The notes: generated from the sequence alone by a model not told the origin. 64,000 bases of DNA from Streptomyces reniochalinae (GCF_003323735.1 NZ_QOIM01000042.1:248001-312000); one strand, 5' to 3'. Positions 30,422 through 39,560 are shown, counted from the stretch's first letter. Program-made: numbers and translations.

Positions 30422-30937
30422 ATGCCGCAGCTGAGTGAGCCCGCGACCGCCGTGCACCTCTCCTTCGTCGCCGCGATGGAGGAGTTCGCCGCCGAGGGGC
30501 GGGGTGCGCCCGAGGACGGTTCGGCGATCGCCCGTGACCTGCGCAGGTTCGGGAAGAGCTGGCAGGATCCGGACGTCTTCGCCGAGTACGTGGCCTTCGT
30601 CCGCAGCCAGGCCACGCAGGAGACGGCCGCCGCCCTCCGCCACCGGCTCAACGCCATGCTGCTGGAGTACGGCGGCCACATCGGGTACGACGTGCGGCGG
30701 ACCGCGCGGCGCCGCGGGTACGCGACCGCGATGCTGCGTGCCGCGCTGCCGCGTGCCGCGGCGCTCGGTGTCGAGCGGGCGCTGGTGACCTGCGACCACG
30801 ACAACGTGGCGTCCCGCAGGGTGATCGAGGCGTGCGGCGGTGTCTTCGAGGTCCGGCGCGGGGTCAAGCTCCGTTACTGGATCGCCACACCGGCGGCCGA
30901 ACCGGCTGCGTCCTCGCCCCCGTCCTCACCCGCGTGA
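30422..30937 (+). CDS. GNAT-family acetyltransferase, apparently shortened internally
   Basis: 171 residues. The C-terminal half is a good GNAT core: LLEYGGHIGYDVRRTARRRG (acetyl-CoA site R-x2-G-x-G/A), ATAMLRAALPRA, and ALVTCDHDNVASRRVIEACGG. Between AEYVAFVRSQATQ and the LRHRLN strand, however, only a few Ala/Glu residues remain. In relatives I recall, about 20-25 residues lie there (…WWVDG..YLGRIA-like strands), so the beta2-beta3 part of the fold seems deleted in frame. Leaderless-type start: CACACT 6 nt before ATG 30422. It may be inactive. It separates the two radical SAM partner genes. Confidence 0.75.
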   Translation: MPQLSEPATAVHLSFVAAMEEFAAEGRGAPEDGSAIARDLRRFGKSWQDPDVFAEYVAFVRSQATQETAAALRHRLNAMLLEYGGHIGYDVRRTARRRGYATAMLRAALPRAAALGVERALVTCDHDNVASRRVIEACGGVFEVRRGVKLRYWIATPAAEPAASSPPSSPA

Positions 30938-31152
30938 GTGAACGCGTATCGGCCACGGCCCGGGCCGCACGCGCTGCGGGCCGCGCGCTGCGGGACGCCG
31001 GACGCGCGGTGGGCCGCTCCCTGCGGGACGCCGGGCGCGCGGCCGGCGCGGCTTACGCCGCGGTCCGTTCCTCCTTCCGTGCGACCGGGGCCGAGCTGCG
31101 GCGCGCCCTGTTCGGAGCGCCCCGCTCCCGGGAGCGGGAGCCGCTGCCGTAG
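30934..31152 (+). CDS. small basic Ala/Arg-rich protein, hypothetical
   Basis: 72 residues, GTG 30934 overlapping the GNAT stop (GTGA). The sequence is a run of Arg/Ala heptad-like helix with an internal duplication (AGRALRDAGRAVGRSLRDAGRAAG), encoded by two near-identical copies of CTGCGGGACGCCGG. No family is recognised. Coding is supported only by the overlap start, an uninterrupted frame and high GC3; the neighbouring -10-like TACCCT at 31162-31167 starts a new transcript just after it. Confidence 0.45.
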   Translation: MSERVSATARAARAAGRALRDAGRAVGRSLRDAGRAAGAAYAAVRSSFRATGAELRRALFGAPRSREREPLP

Positions 31153-31392
31153 GGCGGCCGCGTACCCTGGGCAGAAGGATCATCCGCACAAACGCACAAC
31201 GCGTCCGGGTATCGGCCCCGGGGACACGCCGGGGACGGGCCCTCCGGGACGCGTGGCGTCCGGCCGCGGGTGAGGTGCTCCGCGCTCGCGCGGCGCCGCC
31301 CTGGCGGCCGGTGCGGACCTCCGCCTTCGTATCGTCCTGTCAGACAGGGGCGGCCCGCCTGAGCGTGCCGCCCGGCACCGAGGAGGGAACCA

Positions 31393-32271
31393 CTGGGCAA
31401 GCGACAGCCCGAAGGCCCGCCGCCCGCACCGGCCGTGCAGCGCGTCCGCCTGCGCTACACCAAGCGAGGCCGCCTTCGGTTCACCAGCCACCGCGACTTC
31501 CAGCGTGCCTTCGAGCGGGCACTGCGCCGCGCCGAAGTGCCCATGGCGTACTCGGCGGGGTTCACCCCGCACCCCAAGGTCAGCTACGCCAACGCCGCTC
31601 CGACCGGAACCGGCAGCGAGGCGGAGTACCTGGAGATCGCCCTCGTCCAGCGGCGTGACCCCGAGCAGTTGCGCGCGCTGCTGGACGCCTGCATGCCGGA
31701 CGGTCTCGACGTCGTCGACGCGGTCGAGGCGCACGGCTCCGACTTCAGCGACCGGCTCGAGGCGTCCGAGTGGGAGCTGCGGCTCGCCCGCGTGGAGCCG
31801 GAGACGGCGCGCGCCGCGGCCGAGGCGTTCCTGGCGGCCGAGACGGTCGAGGTCGAGCGCCGGACCAAGAAGGGCATCCGCACGTTCGACGCCCGCGCCG
31901 CCGTCCTGGCGCTCGGGGTGTCCCCCGCTCCGGGGGCGCCTCCCGGACGAAGCCCGGGGCCGGGAGCGGGAACCGTCGCCTCCCGTCAGGACGGCGCCGA
32001 TAGGCCGGGCGAGGGGGGCTGTGCGATACTGCGGCTGGTAGTACGACACGTGACACCTGCCGTACGACCCGACGACGTCCTGTCCGGTCTCCGCGCTACG
32101 GCCGACCTGGCGCCGCCGGTCCCCGCAGCGGTGACCAGGCTGGCGCAGGGGCCGCTCGACGAGGAGAGCGGCGCGGTGACCGACCCGTTCGCACCCGACC
32201 GTGACGCGGTCCCGGAGCCCACAGGCACCGGGGTTTCCAGCGCCGGGACGGTGCCGGGCCCCACCGCGTAG
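31393..32271 (+). CDS. TIGR03936 / DUF2344 radical SAM-associated protein, CTG start
   Basis: 292 residues. The DUF2344 core reads RLRYTKRGRLRFTSHRDFQRAFERALRRA, then AYSAGFTPHPKVSYANA. The start is most likely CTG at 31393: a strong AGGAGGG (31381-31387) sits 5 nt upstream, and the next 12 codons (GKRQPEGPPPAP) are what I recall as the conserved N-terminus. The only ordinary start is GTG 31435, with no ribosome site, cutting those residues. Partner of the radical SAM protein at 28419. A Gly/Pro-rich insert around residues 175-195 is encoded by an imperfect inverted repeat and looks like a recent insertion. Confidence 0.85.
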   Translation: MGKRQPEGPPPAPAVQRVRLRYTKRGRLRFTSHRDFQRAFERALRRAEVPMAYSAGFTPHPKVSYANAAPTGTGSEAEYLEIALVQRRDPEQLRALLDACMPDGLDVVDAVEAHGSDFSDRLEASEWELRLARVEPETARAAAEAFLAAETVEVERRTKKGIRTFDARAAVLALGVSPAPGAPPGRSPGPGAGTVASRQDGADRPGEGGCAILRLVVRHVTPAVRPDDVLSGLRATADLAPPVPAAVTRLAQGPLDEESGAVTDPFAPDRDAVPEPTGTGVSSAGTVPGPTA

Positions 32272-32517
32272 GAGCGCCGCCGAAGCCGCGCGCCGCCGCT
32301 GAACGCACGCCAGGGAGCCACCCGGGCCGCTGTACGGCAGGCGAGCGCACAGACCAGCAGACTTTCGCCGTAGCCGGGCCGGACCAGGGCCGGAACCGGC
32401 GAGTGAGACAACAGCTCCCGTGCGGCGCCCGCGCCCCGGAGAGCGGCCCGCCCCCCGGCGGGCCGCCCCGGTACGAACGAGCGCGGCGCCCGGGAGCGTG
32501 ACGGGAGAACCGCCCGC

Positions 32518-35500
32518 ATGCTCGAACCAACTGAATCCAACGAGGCAGAGGCCCCGACGACCGGCGCCGCTCCCGCGGGGTCCGTCGTCTCCGGCGACGC
32601 CACCGCCGGTGGCGGGGACGCCCAGGCGCCGCAGACGGCCGGGGGTGCGCAGAGCACGCCCAGCGACACGCTGCCGCCCCGCCGCCGTCGCGCGGCCAGC
32701 CGCCCCGCGGGCCCGCCCACGGGCGCTGAAGCGTCCGCTTCCGGGTCCGAGGCCCTCACCGTACGAGACAGCGCGGCCCAGGCCCCGCAGGGCGCGGCCC
32801 CCGAGGCCCCGCAGGCCGGTGACGCCGCCGACGCCCCCGCCCCCGCCGCGCGCACCCGCCGCAGGGCCACCCGGAAGGCGACGGCCCCCGCCGGGTCCCC
32901 GCCCCCGGCCGACCCCGCGACCCGGTCCGCCGAGGCCGAGCCGGCCGAGGCCACCGACTCCGGTGCGCGGCAGCCCGCGGCCGGTGGCGGCCGAAGGACA
33001 GGCGAGGCGCCCGCCGCCACTTCCGAGGCCGCCGCCGAGGAGCCGAAGCCGCGCACCCGCCGCCGCGCCACCCGGAAGGCGACCGCCCCCGCCGGCGCTC
33101 CGGCCACGGCCGCCGAGGGGGAGACCTCCGGCGCGTCGGCCGAAGCCGAGCAGGCCGGGGAGCAGGCCCCCAAGGCAGCTCGCACCCGCCGCCGGGCCAC
33201 CAGCCGCAAGGTCTCGCCCGCCGCGCCTGAGCAGGAGACGGCCGACGCCGCCGCGCCCGCCGACGCCGCCGCACAGACGGCCACCGGGTCAGCGGGCGAG
33301 GACACCCCGGAGCAGCCCGCGCCGCGTACCCGCCGCCGCGCCACCCGCGCGACCACCGCCCCCGAGCCCGAGACCCCCGAAGCCGACGGCACTGCCGCGG
33401 CCTTTGAGGGGACGCCGGCGCAGCCGGAGAGCCCGCGCGGCGCCCGCACGTCCGAGGACACCGCGGAGGCGGCGCCCAAGAGCCGTACCCGCCGCCGCGC
33501 CACCCGCGCGTCGGGCGCGACCGAGGCGACCGCGCAGCCGGCTGGGGAGGCCGGGCAGCCGGCCGCCGAGCCCGAGGCGAGCGCACCGGCGCCCGCCGCG
33601 CCCGAACGCGCTGCCGAGGAGGAGCCCGCAGCCGAGTCGGCCTCCGGCTCGCAGGGCCGCTCCCGGCGCCGTGCGACCCGCAAGTCGGACGAGGCGGAGC
33701 AGACAGGACAGACGGGCAGGAGCGGCAAGGCGGGCAGGCGCCGGGCGACGGACGGGGCCGAGGAGCCGGCCGCCGGCGCCGACGAGCAGGCCGGTGCCGA
33801 CGAGGGCGACCAGGGCCGTGCGGCCTCGCGGGTCGCCCGCGGCTTCGCGGCGCCGCCCACGGCGAAGAAGCGGCAGCGCGCCGAGCCCGCGGCCGCCGAA
33901 GGGGAGGAGACCGGGGAGTCGGCCGGCCGCCGCAAGCGGCCGACGCCGCCCATGGCGGTCTTCCAGGCGCCCGTCTTCACCGAGCCGGCCTTCCAGACCC
34001 CGCAGAGCGCCGCCGCCGCGGCCGAGGCGGAGCGCAGGGCCGGGAGCGAACCGGAGGAGGAGCCCGAGCCGGAGCCGGAGACGGCGGAGGAGGGCGCGGG
34101 TGCCTCGCGCCGTCGCCGTCGCCGCCGTGCGGACGCGTCCGAGCAGGCCCCCCGTGAAGAGGGCCGGGAGGAGCGCGAGGCCCGTACGTCCGAGCAGGAG
34201 ACCGACGCCGACGCCGACGCCGACGCCGAGACCGACGGCGAGCCGGACGAGGAGGACGAGGCCGCGCAGGGGGGCGAGCGCCCCACGCGTCGCCGCCGCC
34301 GGGGCGGCCGTCGCCGTCGCCGGGGCGAGAGCGGCGAGCAGGGCGAGGGCGCGGACTCCGACGAGGCGGAGGCCGGCCCCCGGGCGGCCCGGGACACCGA
34401 GGCCGCCGAGAGCGAGGGCGGCGCCGGGGAGGAGGCCGCCGAGGCCGACGAGGAGGGCGACGCCGGGGGCGGCGGCTCCACCAGCAGCTCGCGCCGTCGC
34501 AGGCGCCGTCGTCGCCGTTCGGGGGACGCGGAGGAGCGTTCGGGCGGGCCCGCCACCGCCGACGACCCCGAGCGCACCGTCGTCAAGGTCCGCGAGCCCC
34601 GCAAGAAGAAGGACACCGAGCCGGCCGACGAGGTGCAGGCCATCAAGGGCTCCACGCGGTTGGAGGCCAAGAAGCAGCGCCGCCGCGAGGGGCGTGAGCA
34701 GGGCCGCCGCCGGGTGCCGATCATCACCGAGGCGGAGTTCCTCGCCCGCCGCGAGGCCGTCAAGCGGGAGATGATCGTCCGCCAGAGCGGCGAGCGCACC
34801 CAGATCGGCGTCCTGGAGGACGACGTGCTCGTCGAGCACTTCGTCAACAAGGAGCAGTCGACCAGCTACGTCGGCAACGTCTACCTGGGCAAGGTGCAAA
34901 ACGTCCTGCCGTCGATGGAGGCCGCCTTCGTCGACATCGGCAAGGGCCGCAACGCCGTGCTGTACGCGGGCGAGGTCAACTTCGAGGCCCTGGGCATGTC
35001 GGGCGGCCCGCGCCGCATCGAGACCGCGCTCAAGTCGGGCCAGTCGGTGCTGGTGCAGGTCACCAAGGACCCGATCGGCCACAAGGGCGCCCGTCTGACC
35101 AGCCAGGTCTCGCTGCCGGGACGCTACCTCGTCTACGTGCCCGAGGGCTCGATGACGGGCATCAGCCGCAAGCTGCCCGACACCGAGCGCTCGCGGCTCA
35201 AGCAGATCCTCAAGCGGGTCGTCCCCGAGGACGCGGGCGTCATCGTGCGCACCGCGGCCGAGGGCGCCAGCGAGGACGAACTGCGCCGCGACGTGGAGCG
35301 GTTGCAGGCCCAGTGGGAGGAGATCCGCAAGAAGTCCCACAAGGGCAACGCGCCCACGCTGCTGTACGGCGAGCCGGACATGACGGTCCGCGTGGTGCGG
35401 GACATCTTCAACGAGGACTTCTCCAAGGTCATCGTCAGCGGCGACGAGGCGTGGGAGACCATCCACGGCTACGTCGAGCACGTGGCGCCCGACCTGTCCG

Positions 35501-37065
35501 ACCGGCTCCAGAGGTGGACCTCGGACGTGGACGTGTTCGCCACGTACCGCATCGACGAGCAGCTGGCCAAGGCGCTGGATCGCAAGGTGTGGCTGCCCAG
35601 CGGCGGCTCGCTGGTGATCGACAGGACCGAGGCGATGATCGTCGTCGACGTCAACACCGGCAAGTTCACGGGCCAGGGCGGCAACCTGGAGGAGACCGTC
35701 ACCAGGAACAACCTGGAGGCGGCCGAGGAGATCGTCCGCCAGCTGCGGCTGCGCGACCTCGGCGGCATCATCGTCATCGACTTCATCGACATGGTCCTGG
35801 AGTCCAACCGGGACCTGGTGCTGCGCCGCCTGCTGGAGTGCCTGGGCAGGGACCGCACCAAGCACCAGGTGGCGGAGGTCACCTCGCTGGGCCTCGTCCA
35901 GATGACCCGCAAGCGGGTCGGCCAGGGGCTGCTGGAGTCCTTCTCCGAGCCGTGCGTCCACTGCAACGGGCGCGGCGTGATCGTGCACCTGGACCAGGTG
36001 ACGGCCGCGCCGGGCGCCGGTGGCGGCGGCAAGAAGGGCAAGAAGGGCAAGGGCAAGGGCGAGTCGAAGGCGGAAGCCAGGGCCGAGGCCAAGGACACGG
36101 CCAAGGCGGACGCCCGGCCGGAGGGTCCTGGCAAGGGCGGCGGTCGCCACGGCGGCAGGCCGGAGCCGGCCGAGGAGCGGACCGCGCCGGAGCCCTCGCC
36201 CGCGACCGCTCCGGCGGCCGCGGCCGTGGAGCCCGCCGACACGGCCGAGGCGGCGGAGCTGGCACCGGCGCCCGTCGAGTTCGTCCCTGACGAGGACCTG
36301 TTCAGCAGCGCGGCCGAGGCGGAGGCGGCGGCGTCCGCCCCGCGGGGCCGTGGCCGGCGCCGGGGCAGCCGGAAGGCGGGCGCGCCCGCCGGCTCGCCGC
36401 CGAAGGCCGCGAGCGAGACCGCCGAGGTGGTCAGGCCCGCCGAGCCGGTCGCCGTCGAGGCGGCGCCGGAGCCGGTGCCCGCCGCGGAGCCGGTGTCGGC
36501 ACCCGAGCCCGCTGCCGCGGCGCCTCGGGCGCGCCGGCGGGCGACACGGAAGGCGAGCGCTCCGGCCGGAGCGCCCCGTACGAGTGACGACACCGGTGCG
36601 GTGATGGTCGTCACCGCCGAGGAGGCGCCCGCGCCCGCCGCCGCTGCCGAGCCTGCTGACGGTGGCGAGGTCGTCACCGATGTGGCTCCCGCGCGGCCCC
36701 GGCGCAGGGTGACGCGCACGGTGACCACCACGGCCCCCGAACAGGAGGCCGCGGCGGAGCCGCAGTCGGAGTCGGGTGCGGAGTCGGAGTCCGCGACGGA
36801 GAAGAAGGCCGCCAAGAAGACGGCGAAGGCCGCCAAGACGGCCAAGACCGCCAAGAAGGCGGCGGCCAAGAAGACGACGACGGCGAAGAAGGCGACGGCC
36901 AAGAAGGCGGCGGCGAAGACGACGGCCGCCAAGACCACGGCCAAGACGGCGACCGCCAAGAAGACGACGGCCAAGAAGACCGCGAAGAAGAGCGCCGCCA
37001 AGAAGACGGCCGCTGCCGGTCAGGAGGGCACGTCGTCGGTGTCGGCACCGGCTGCCGAGGAGTGA
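32518..37065 (+). CDS. rne: ribonuclease E/G family endoribonuclease with long disordered arms
   Basis: 1515 residues. The catalytic core is internal: an S1-like region at ~750-850 (STSYVGNVYLGKVQNVLPSM), DNase I-like catalytic site with metal-binding Asp in VVDVNTGKFTG (~1040) and VIDFIDM (~1087), and the Zn-link CVHCNGRG (~1145). The N-terminal 740 residues are acidic/Ala-rich with six RTRRRATRK-type motifs; the C-terminal arm has three more and ends in a ~70-residue Lys/Ala/Thr tail like histone H1. This is the Streptomyces RNase ES layout, in which the arms are known to bind PNPase and RNA. ATG 32518. Highest repetitiveness in the window. Confidence 0.96.
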   Translation: MLEPTESNEAEAPTTGAAPAGSVVSGDATAGGGDAQAPQTAGGAQSTPSDTLPPRRRRAASRPAGPPTGAEASASGSEALTVRDSAAQAPQGAAPEAPQAGDAADAPAPAARTRRRATRKATAPAGSPPPADPATRSAEAEPAEATDSGARQPAAGGGRRTGEAPAATSEAAAEEPKPRTRRRATRKATAPAGAPATAAEGETSGASAEAEQAGEQAPKAARTRRRATSRKVSPAAPEQETADAAAPADAAAQTATGSAGEDTPEQPAPRTRRRATRATTAPEPETPEADGTAAAFEGTPAQPESPRGARTSEDTAEAAPKSRTRRRATRASGATEATAQPAGEAGQPAAEPEASAPAPAAPERAAEEEPAAESASGSQGRSRRRATRKSDEAEQTGQTGRSGKAGRRRATDGAEEPAAGADEQAGADEGDQGRAASRVARGFAAPPTAKKRQRAEPAAAEGEETGESAGRRKRPTPPMAVFQAPVFTEPAFQTPQSAAAAAEAERRAGSEPEEEPEPEPETAEEGAGASRRRRRRRADASEQAPREEGREEREARTSEQETDADADADAETDGEPDEEDEAAQGGERPTRRRRRGGRRRRRGESGEQGEGADSDEAEAGPRAARDTEAAESEGGAGEEAAEADEEGDAGGGGSTSSSRRRRRRRRRSGDAEERSGGPATADDPERTVVKVREPRKKKDTEPADEVQAIKGSTRLEAKKQRRREGREQGRRRVPIITEAEFLARREAVKREMIVRQSGERTQIGVLEDDVLVEHFVNKEQSTSYVGNVYLGKVQNVLPSMEAAFVDIGKGRNAVLYAGEVNFEALGMSGGPRRIETALKSGQSVLVQVTKDPIGHKGARLTSQVSLPGRYLVYVPEGSMTGISRKLPDTERSRLKQILKRVVPEDAGVIVRTAAEGASEDELRRDVERLQAQWEEIRKKSHKGNAPTLLYGEPDMTVRVVRDIFNEDFSKVIVSGDEAWETIHGYVEHVAPDLSDRLQRWTSDVDVFATYRIDEQLAKALDRKVWLPSGGSLVIDRTEAMIVVDVNTGKFTGQGGNLEETVTRNNLEAAEEIVRQLRLRDLGGIIVIDFIDMVLESNRDLVLRRLLECLGRDRTKHQVAEVTSLGLVQMTRKRVGQGLLESFSEPCVHCNGRGVIVHLDQVTAAPGAGGGGKKGKKGKGKGESKAEARAEAKDTAKADARPEGPGKGGGRHGGRPEPAEERTAPEPSPATAPAAAAVEPADTAEAAELAPAPVEFVPDEDLFSSAAEAEAAASAPRGRGRRRGSRKAGAPAGSPPKAASETAEVVRPAEPVAVEAAPEPVPAAEPVSAPEPAAAAPRARRRATRKASAPAGAPRTSDDTGAVMVVTAEEAPAPAAAAEPADGGEVVTDVAPARPRRRVTRTVTTTAPEQEAAAEPQSESGAESESATEKKAAKKTAKAAKTAKTAKKAAAKKTTTAKKATAKKAAAKTTAAKTTAKTATAKKTTAKKTAKKSAAKKTAAAGQEGTSSVSAPAAEE

Positions 37066-37076
37066 GCCGGACCTGA

Positions 37077-37125
37077 GCCGCCGTCCGGGACCGGGGTGCT
37101 GTGCGCCCCGGCCCCGGACGGCGGC
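37077..37125 (+). terminator. rne terminator
   Basis: 20-bp stem with one mismatch (GCCGCCGTCCGGG-A-CCGGGG against CCCCGG-C-CCCGGACGGCGGC), about 10 bp after the rne stop; it separates rne from the L21 promoter. Confidence 0.8.
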
Positions 37126-37176
37126 AGCGAGGCCGGAGGTACCGCGGGGCCCGGCGGGGGGCCCGTCCGGATGGGG

Positions 37177-37342
37177 TACCCTTGACCGTCGGCGTGTCGT
37201 TTCTGCGACGCGCCGCTCCTGAGCAACCACCTCCCCTTCCGGGGGGAGAGGCCGTTCAATCCTTCCGGATCAGCTCCGCGCTCGGCGTGGGCGTCGGACG
37301 GCTGGCATCAGGGGCTCCGTTTCGAGCGAAGGAGAGTTCCGC
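37177..37342 (+). promoter_or_regulatory. promoter and structured 5' leader of rplU-rpmA
   Basis: -10-like TACCCT (37177-37182) gives a leader of about 155 nt. It contains a hairpin at 37191-37214 (GGCG-T-GTCG / CGAC-G-CGCC), a second at 37231-37248 (CTCCCC / GGGGAG), and a purine-rich ribosome site GAAGGAGAG before GTG 37343. The length and structure suggest ribosomal-protein autoregulation. Confidence 0.5.
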
Positions 37343-37666
37343 GTGTACGCGATCGTGCGCACCGGCGGGCGCCAGCAGAGGGTCTCTGTGGGCGACGTCA
37401 TCGAGGTTGACCGTATTTCCACCAGCAAGGTCGGCGACACCGTCGAGCTCTCGACCCTGCTCGTCGTCGACGGTGACGCGGTCACCAGCGACCCCTGGGT
37501 GCTGGACGGTGTCAAGGTCACGGCCGAGGTGGTGGACCACCACAAGGGCGACAAGATCCGGATTCAGAAGTACAAGAACAAGACCGGATACAAGAAGCGC
37601 ATCGGCCACCGCCAGCTGCACACCGCGCTGAAGGTCACCGACATCCCCGCCCCGGCCAAGAAGTAA
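37343..37666 (+). CDS. rplU: 50S ribosomal protein L21
   Basis: 107 residues; MYAIVRTGGRQQRVSVGDVIEVD and the C-terminal GHRQLHTALKVTDI are L21 signatures. GTG start at 37343 with AAGGAGAG upstream. It binds 23S rRNA near L20 and is cotranscribed with rpmA (13-bp gap). Confidence 0.98.
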   Translation: MYAIVRTGGRQQRVSVGDVIEVDRISTSKVGDTVELSTLLVVDGDAVTSDPWVLDGVKVTAEVVDHHKGDKIRIQKYKNKTGYKKRIGHRQLHTALKVTDIPAPAKK

Positions 37667-37679
37667 GGACTGAGGAGAG

Positions 37680-37937
37680 ATGGCACACAAGAAGGGCGCA
37701 TCGTCCACCCGGAACGGTCGCGACTCCAACCCGCAGTTTCTCGGCGTGAAGCGCTTCGGCGGTCAGGTCGTCAGCGCGGGTGAGATCCTGGTCCGCCAGC
37801 GCGGCACCCACTTCCACCCGGGCAAGGGCGTCGGCCGCGGCGGCGACGACACCCTGTTCGCGCTGGACGCGGGCGCGGTGCAGTTCGGCACCCACCGCGG
37901 CCGCAAGGTCGTGAACGTCGTCCCGGCCGCTCAGTAA
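37680..37937 (+). CDS. rpmA: 50S ribosomal protein L27
   Basis: 85 residues; AHKKGASSTRNGRDSNPQFLGVKRFGGQ is the flexible N-terminal arm that reaches the peptidyl-transferase centre. ATG 37680 preceded by GAGGAGAG. There is no Firmicute-type N-terminal extension needing cleavage. Confidence 0.98.
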   Translation: MAHKKGASSTRNGRDSNPQFLGVKRFGGQVVSAGEILVRQRGTHFHPGKGVGRGGDDTLFALDAGAVQFGTHRGRKVVNVVPAAQ

Positions 37938-37963
37938 GCAGCCGGACGGCACACTCACTCACT

Positions 37964-38033
37964 CCGAGGGCGGACCTCCTCTCCCCGCCGTACGCGCACG
38001 CGCCGTACGGAAGGGAAGCGGGTCCGCCCTCGG
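37964..38033 (+). terminator. hairpin between rpmA and obg
   Basis: Perfect outer stem CCGAGGGCGGACC / GGTCCGCCCTCGG, with an inner CCGTAC / GTACGG hairpin. It probably ends the rplU-rpmA transcript, possibly partially, since obg follows 78 bp later. Confidence 0.7.
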
Positions 38034-38110
38034 CGCGTTCCCCCTCAGTACGCCGGTACATCAGTACCGCAGCACATCGGCACGCCAGCACGCCTTGGAG
38101 GCACACCCCT

Positions 38111-39550
38111 ATGACCACCTTCGTGGACCGCGTCGAACTGCACGTCGCCGCGGGTAACGGTGGGCACGGCTGCGCCTCCGTGCACCGGGAGAAGTTCAAG
38201 CCGCTCGGCGGCCCGGACGGCGGCAACGGCGGGCGCGGCGGCGACGTCGTCTTCGTCGTCGACCCGGACGTGACGACGCTGCTGGACTACCACCACAGCC
38301 CGCACCGCAAGGCCACCAACGGCAGGCCGGGCGAGGGCGGCCACCGTTCGGGACAGGACGGCAAGAGCCTGGTTTTGCCGGTGCCGGAGGGCACCGTCGT
38401 CCTCGACCGGCACGGTGAGGTGCTGGCCGACATGGTCGGCGCGGGCACCACCTTCATCGCCGGGCAGGGCGGCCGGGGCGGACTCGGCAACGCCGCGCTG
38501 GCCTCCGCCCGGCGCAAGGCGCCGGGCTTCGCCCTGCTGGGGGAGCCCGGCGAGGAGCGGGACGTGGTCCTGGAGCTGAAGACGGTCGCGGACGTCGCGC
38601 TCGTCGGCTACCCGAGCGCCGGCAAGTCGTCGCTGATCTCGGTGCTCTCCGCGGCGAAGCCGAAGATCGCCGACTACCCCTTCACCACCCTGGTGCCGAA
38701 CCTGGGCGTCGTCACCGCGGGCGCGACGGTCTACACGATCGCGGACGTTCCAGGGCTGATCCCCGGCGCCAGCGAGGGCAAGGGCCTCGGGCTCGAATTC
38801 CTCCGGCACGTCGAGCGCTGCTCCGTGCTGGTGCACGTGCTGGACTGCGCCACCTTGGAGACCGACCGCGACCCGCTCAGCGACCTCGACGTGATCGAGT
38901 CGGAGCTGTCCCGCTACGGCGGTCTCGACGACCGCCCGCGCGTCGTCGTCCTCAACAAGACCGACATCCCCGAGGGCAAGGACCTCGCCGACCTCGTACG
39001 GGCCGAGATCGAGGCTCGCGGCCTGCCCGTCCTGGAGGTCTCGGCCGTCTCCCGGCAGGGCCTCAAGGAGCTGTCGTACGCGCTCGCCCGTCTGGTCGAC
39101 GAGGCCCGCGCGGAACGTCCGGCGCCGGAGGCCACCCGCGTCGTGATCCGCCCCAAGGCGGTGGACGACGCGGGCTTCACGGTGACCCGCCTCGACGAGG
39201 GCATGTTCCGGGTACGCGGCGAGAAGCCCGAGCGCTGGGTGCGGCAGACCGACTTCAACAACGACGAGGCCGTCGGCTACCTCGCCGACCGCCTCGCCCG
39301 CCTCGGCGTCGAGGAGGAGCTGTTCAAGGCGGGCGCCCGGGAGGGCGACGGCGTGGCCATCGGCGCCGAGGACGACGCGGTCGTCTTCGACTGGGAACCC
39401 ACCATGATCAGCGGTGCCGAGATGCTCGGCCGCCGCGGCGAGGACCAGCGCTTCGACGCGCCCCGCCCCGCAGCGCAGCGCCGCCGCGACCGCGAGGCCG
39501 AGCGCGATGAGGTCCTGGGCGAGTACGAGGGCTTCGACCCGTTCGAGTGA
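38111..39550 (+). CDS. obg: GTPase Obg/CgtA
   Basis: 479 residues. Gly-rich Obg domain (NGGHGCASVHREKFKPLGGP...GGRGGDVVFV), GTPase domain with G1 GYPSAGKSS, G2 FTTLVPNLG, G3 DVPGLIPGA and G4 NKTD, then the OCT domain common in Gram-positives. Binds the 50S subunit; in Streptomyces it influences sporulation onset. The C-terminal 50 residues are Arg/Glu-rich. ATG 38111 with TTGGAGG upstream. Confidence 0.97.
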   Translation: MTTFVDRVELHVAAGNGGHGCASVHREKFKPLGGPDGGNGGRGGDVVFVVDPDVTTLLDYHHSPHRKATNGRPGEGGHRSGQDGKSLVLPVPEGTVVLDRHGEVLADMVGAGTTFIAGQGGRGGLGNAALASARRKAPGFALLGEPGEERDVVLELKTVADVALVGYPSAGKSSLISVLSAAKPKIADYPFTTLVPNLGVVTAGATVYTIADVPGLIPGASEGKGLGLEFLRHVERCSVLVHVLDCATLETDRDPLSDLDVIESELSRYGGLDDRPRVVVLNKTDIPEGKDLADLVRAEIEARGLPVLEVSAVSRQGLKELSYALARLVDEARAERPAPEATRVVIRPKAVDDAGFTVTRLDEGMFRVRGEKPERWVRQTDFNNDEAVGYLADRLARLGVEEELFKAGAREGDGVAIGAEDDAVVFDWEPTMISGAEMLGRRGEDQRFDAPRPAAQRRRDREAERDEVLGEYEGFDPFE

Positions 39551-39560
39551 CCGTCCGACG

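Noticed and set aside
33289..37230. 1313-codon minus-strand frame over rne
   Set aside because: Shadow of the repetitive, GC-rich RNase E gene; the Leu/Gly/Arg-rich product has no domains.
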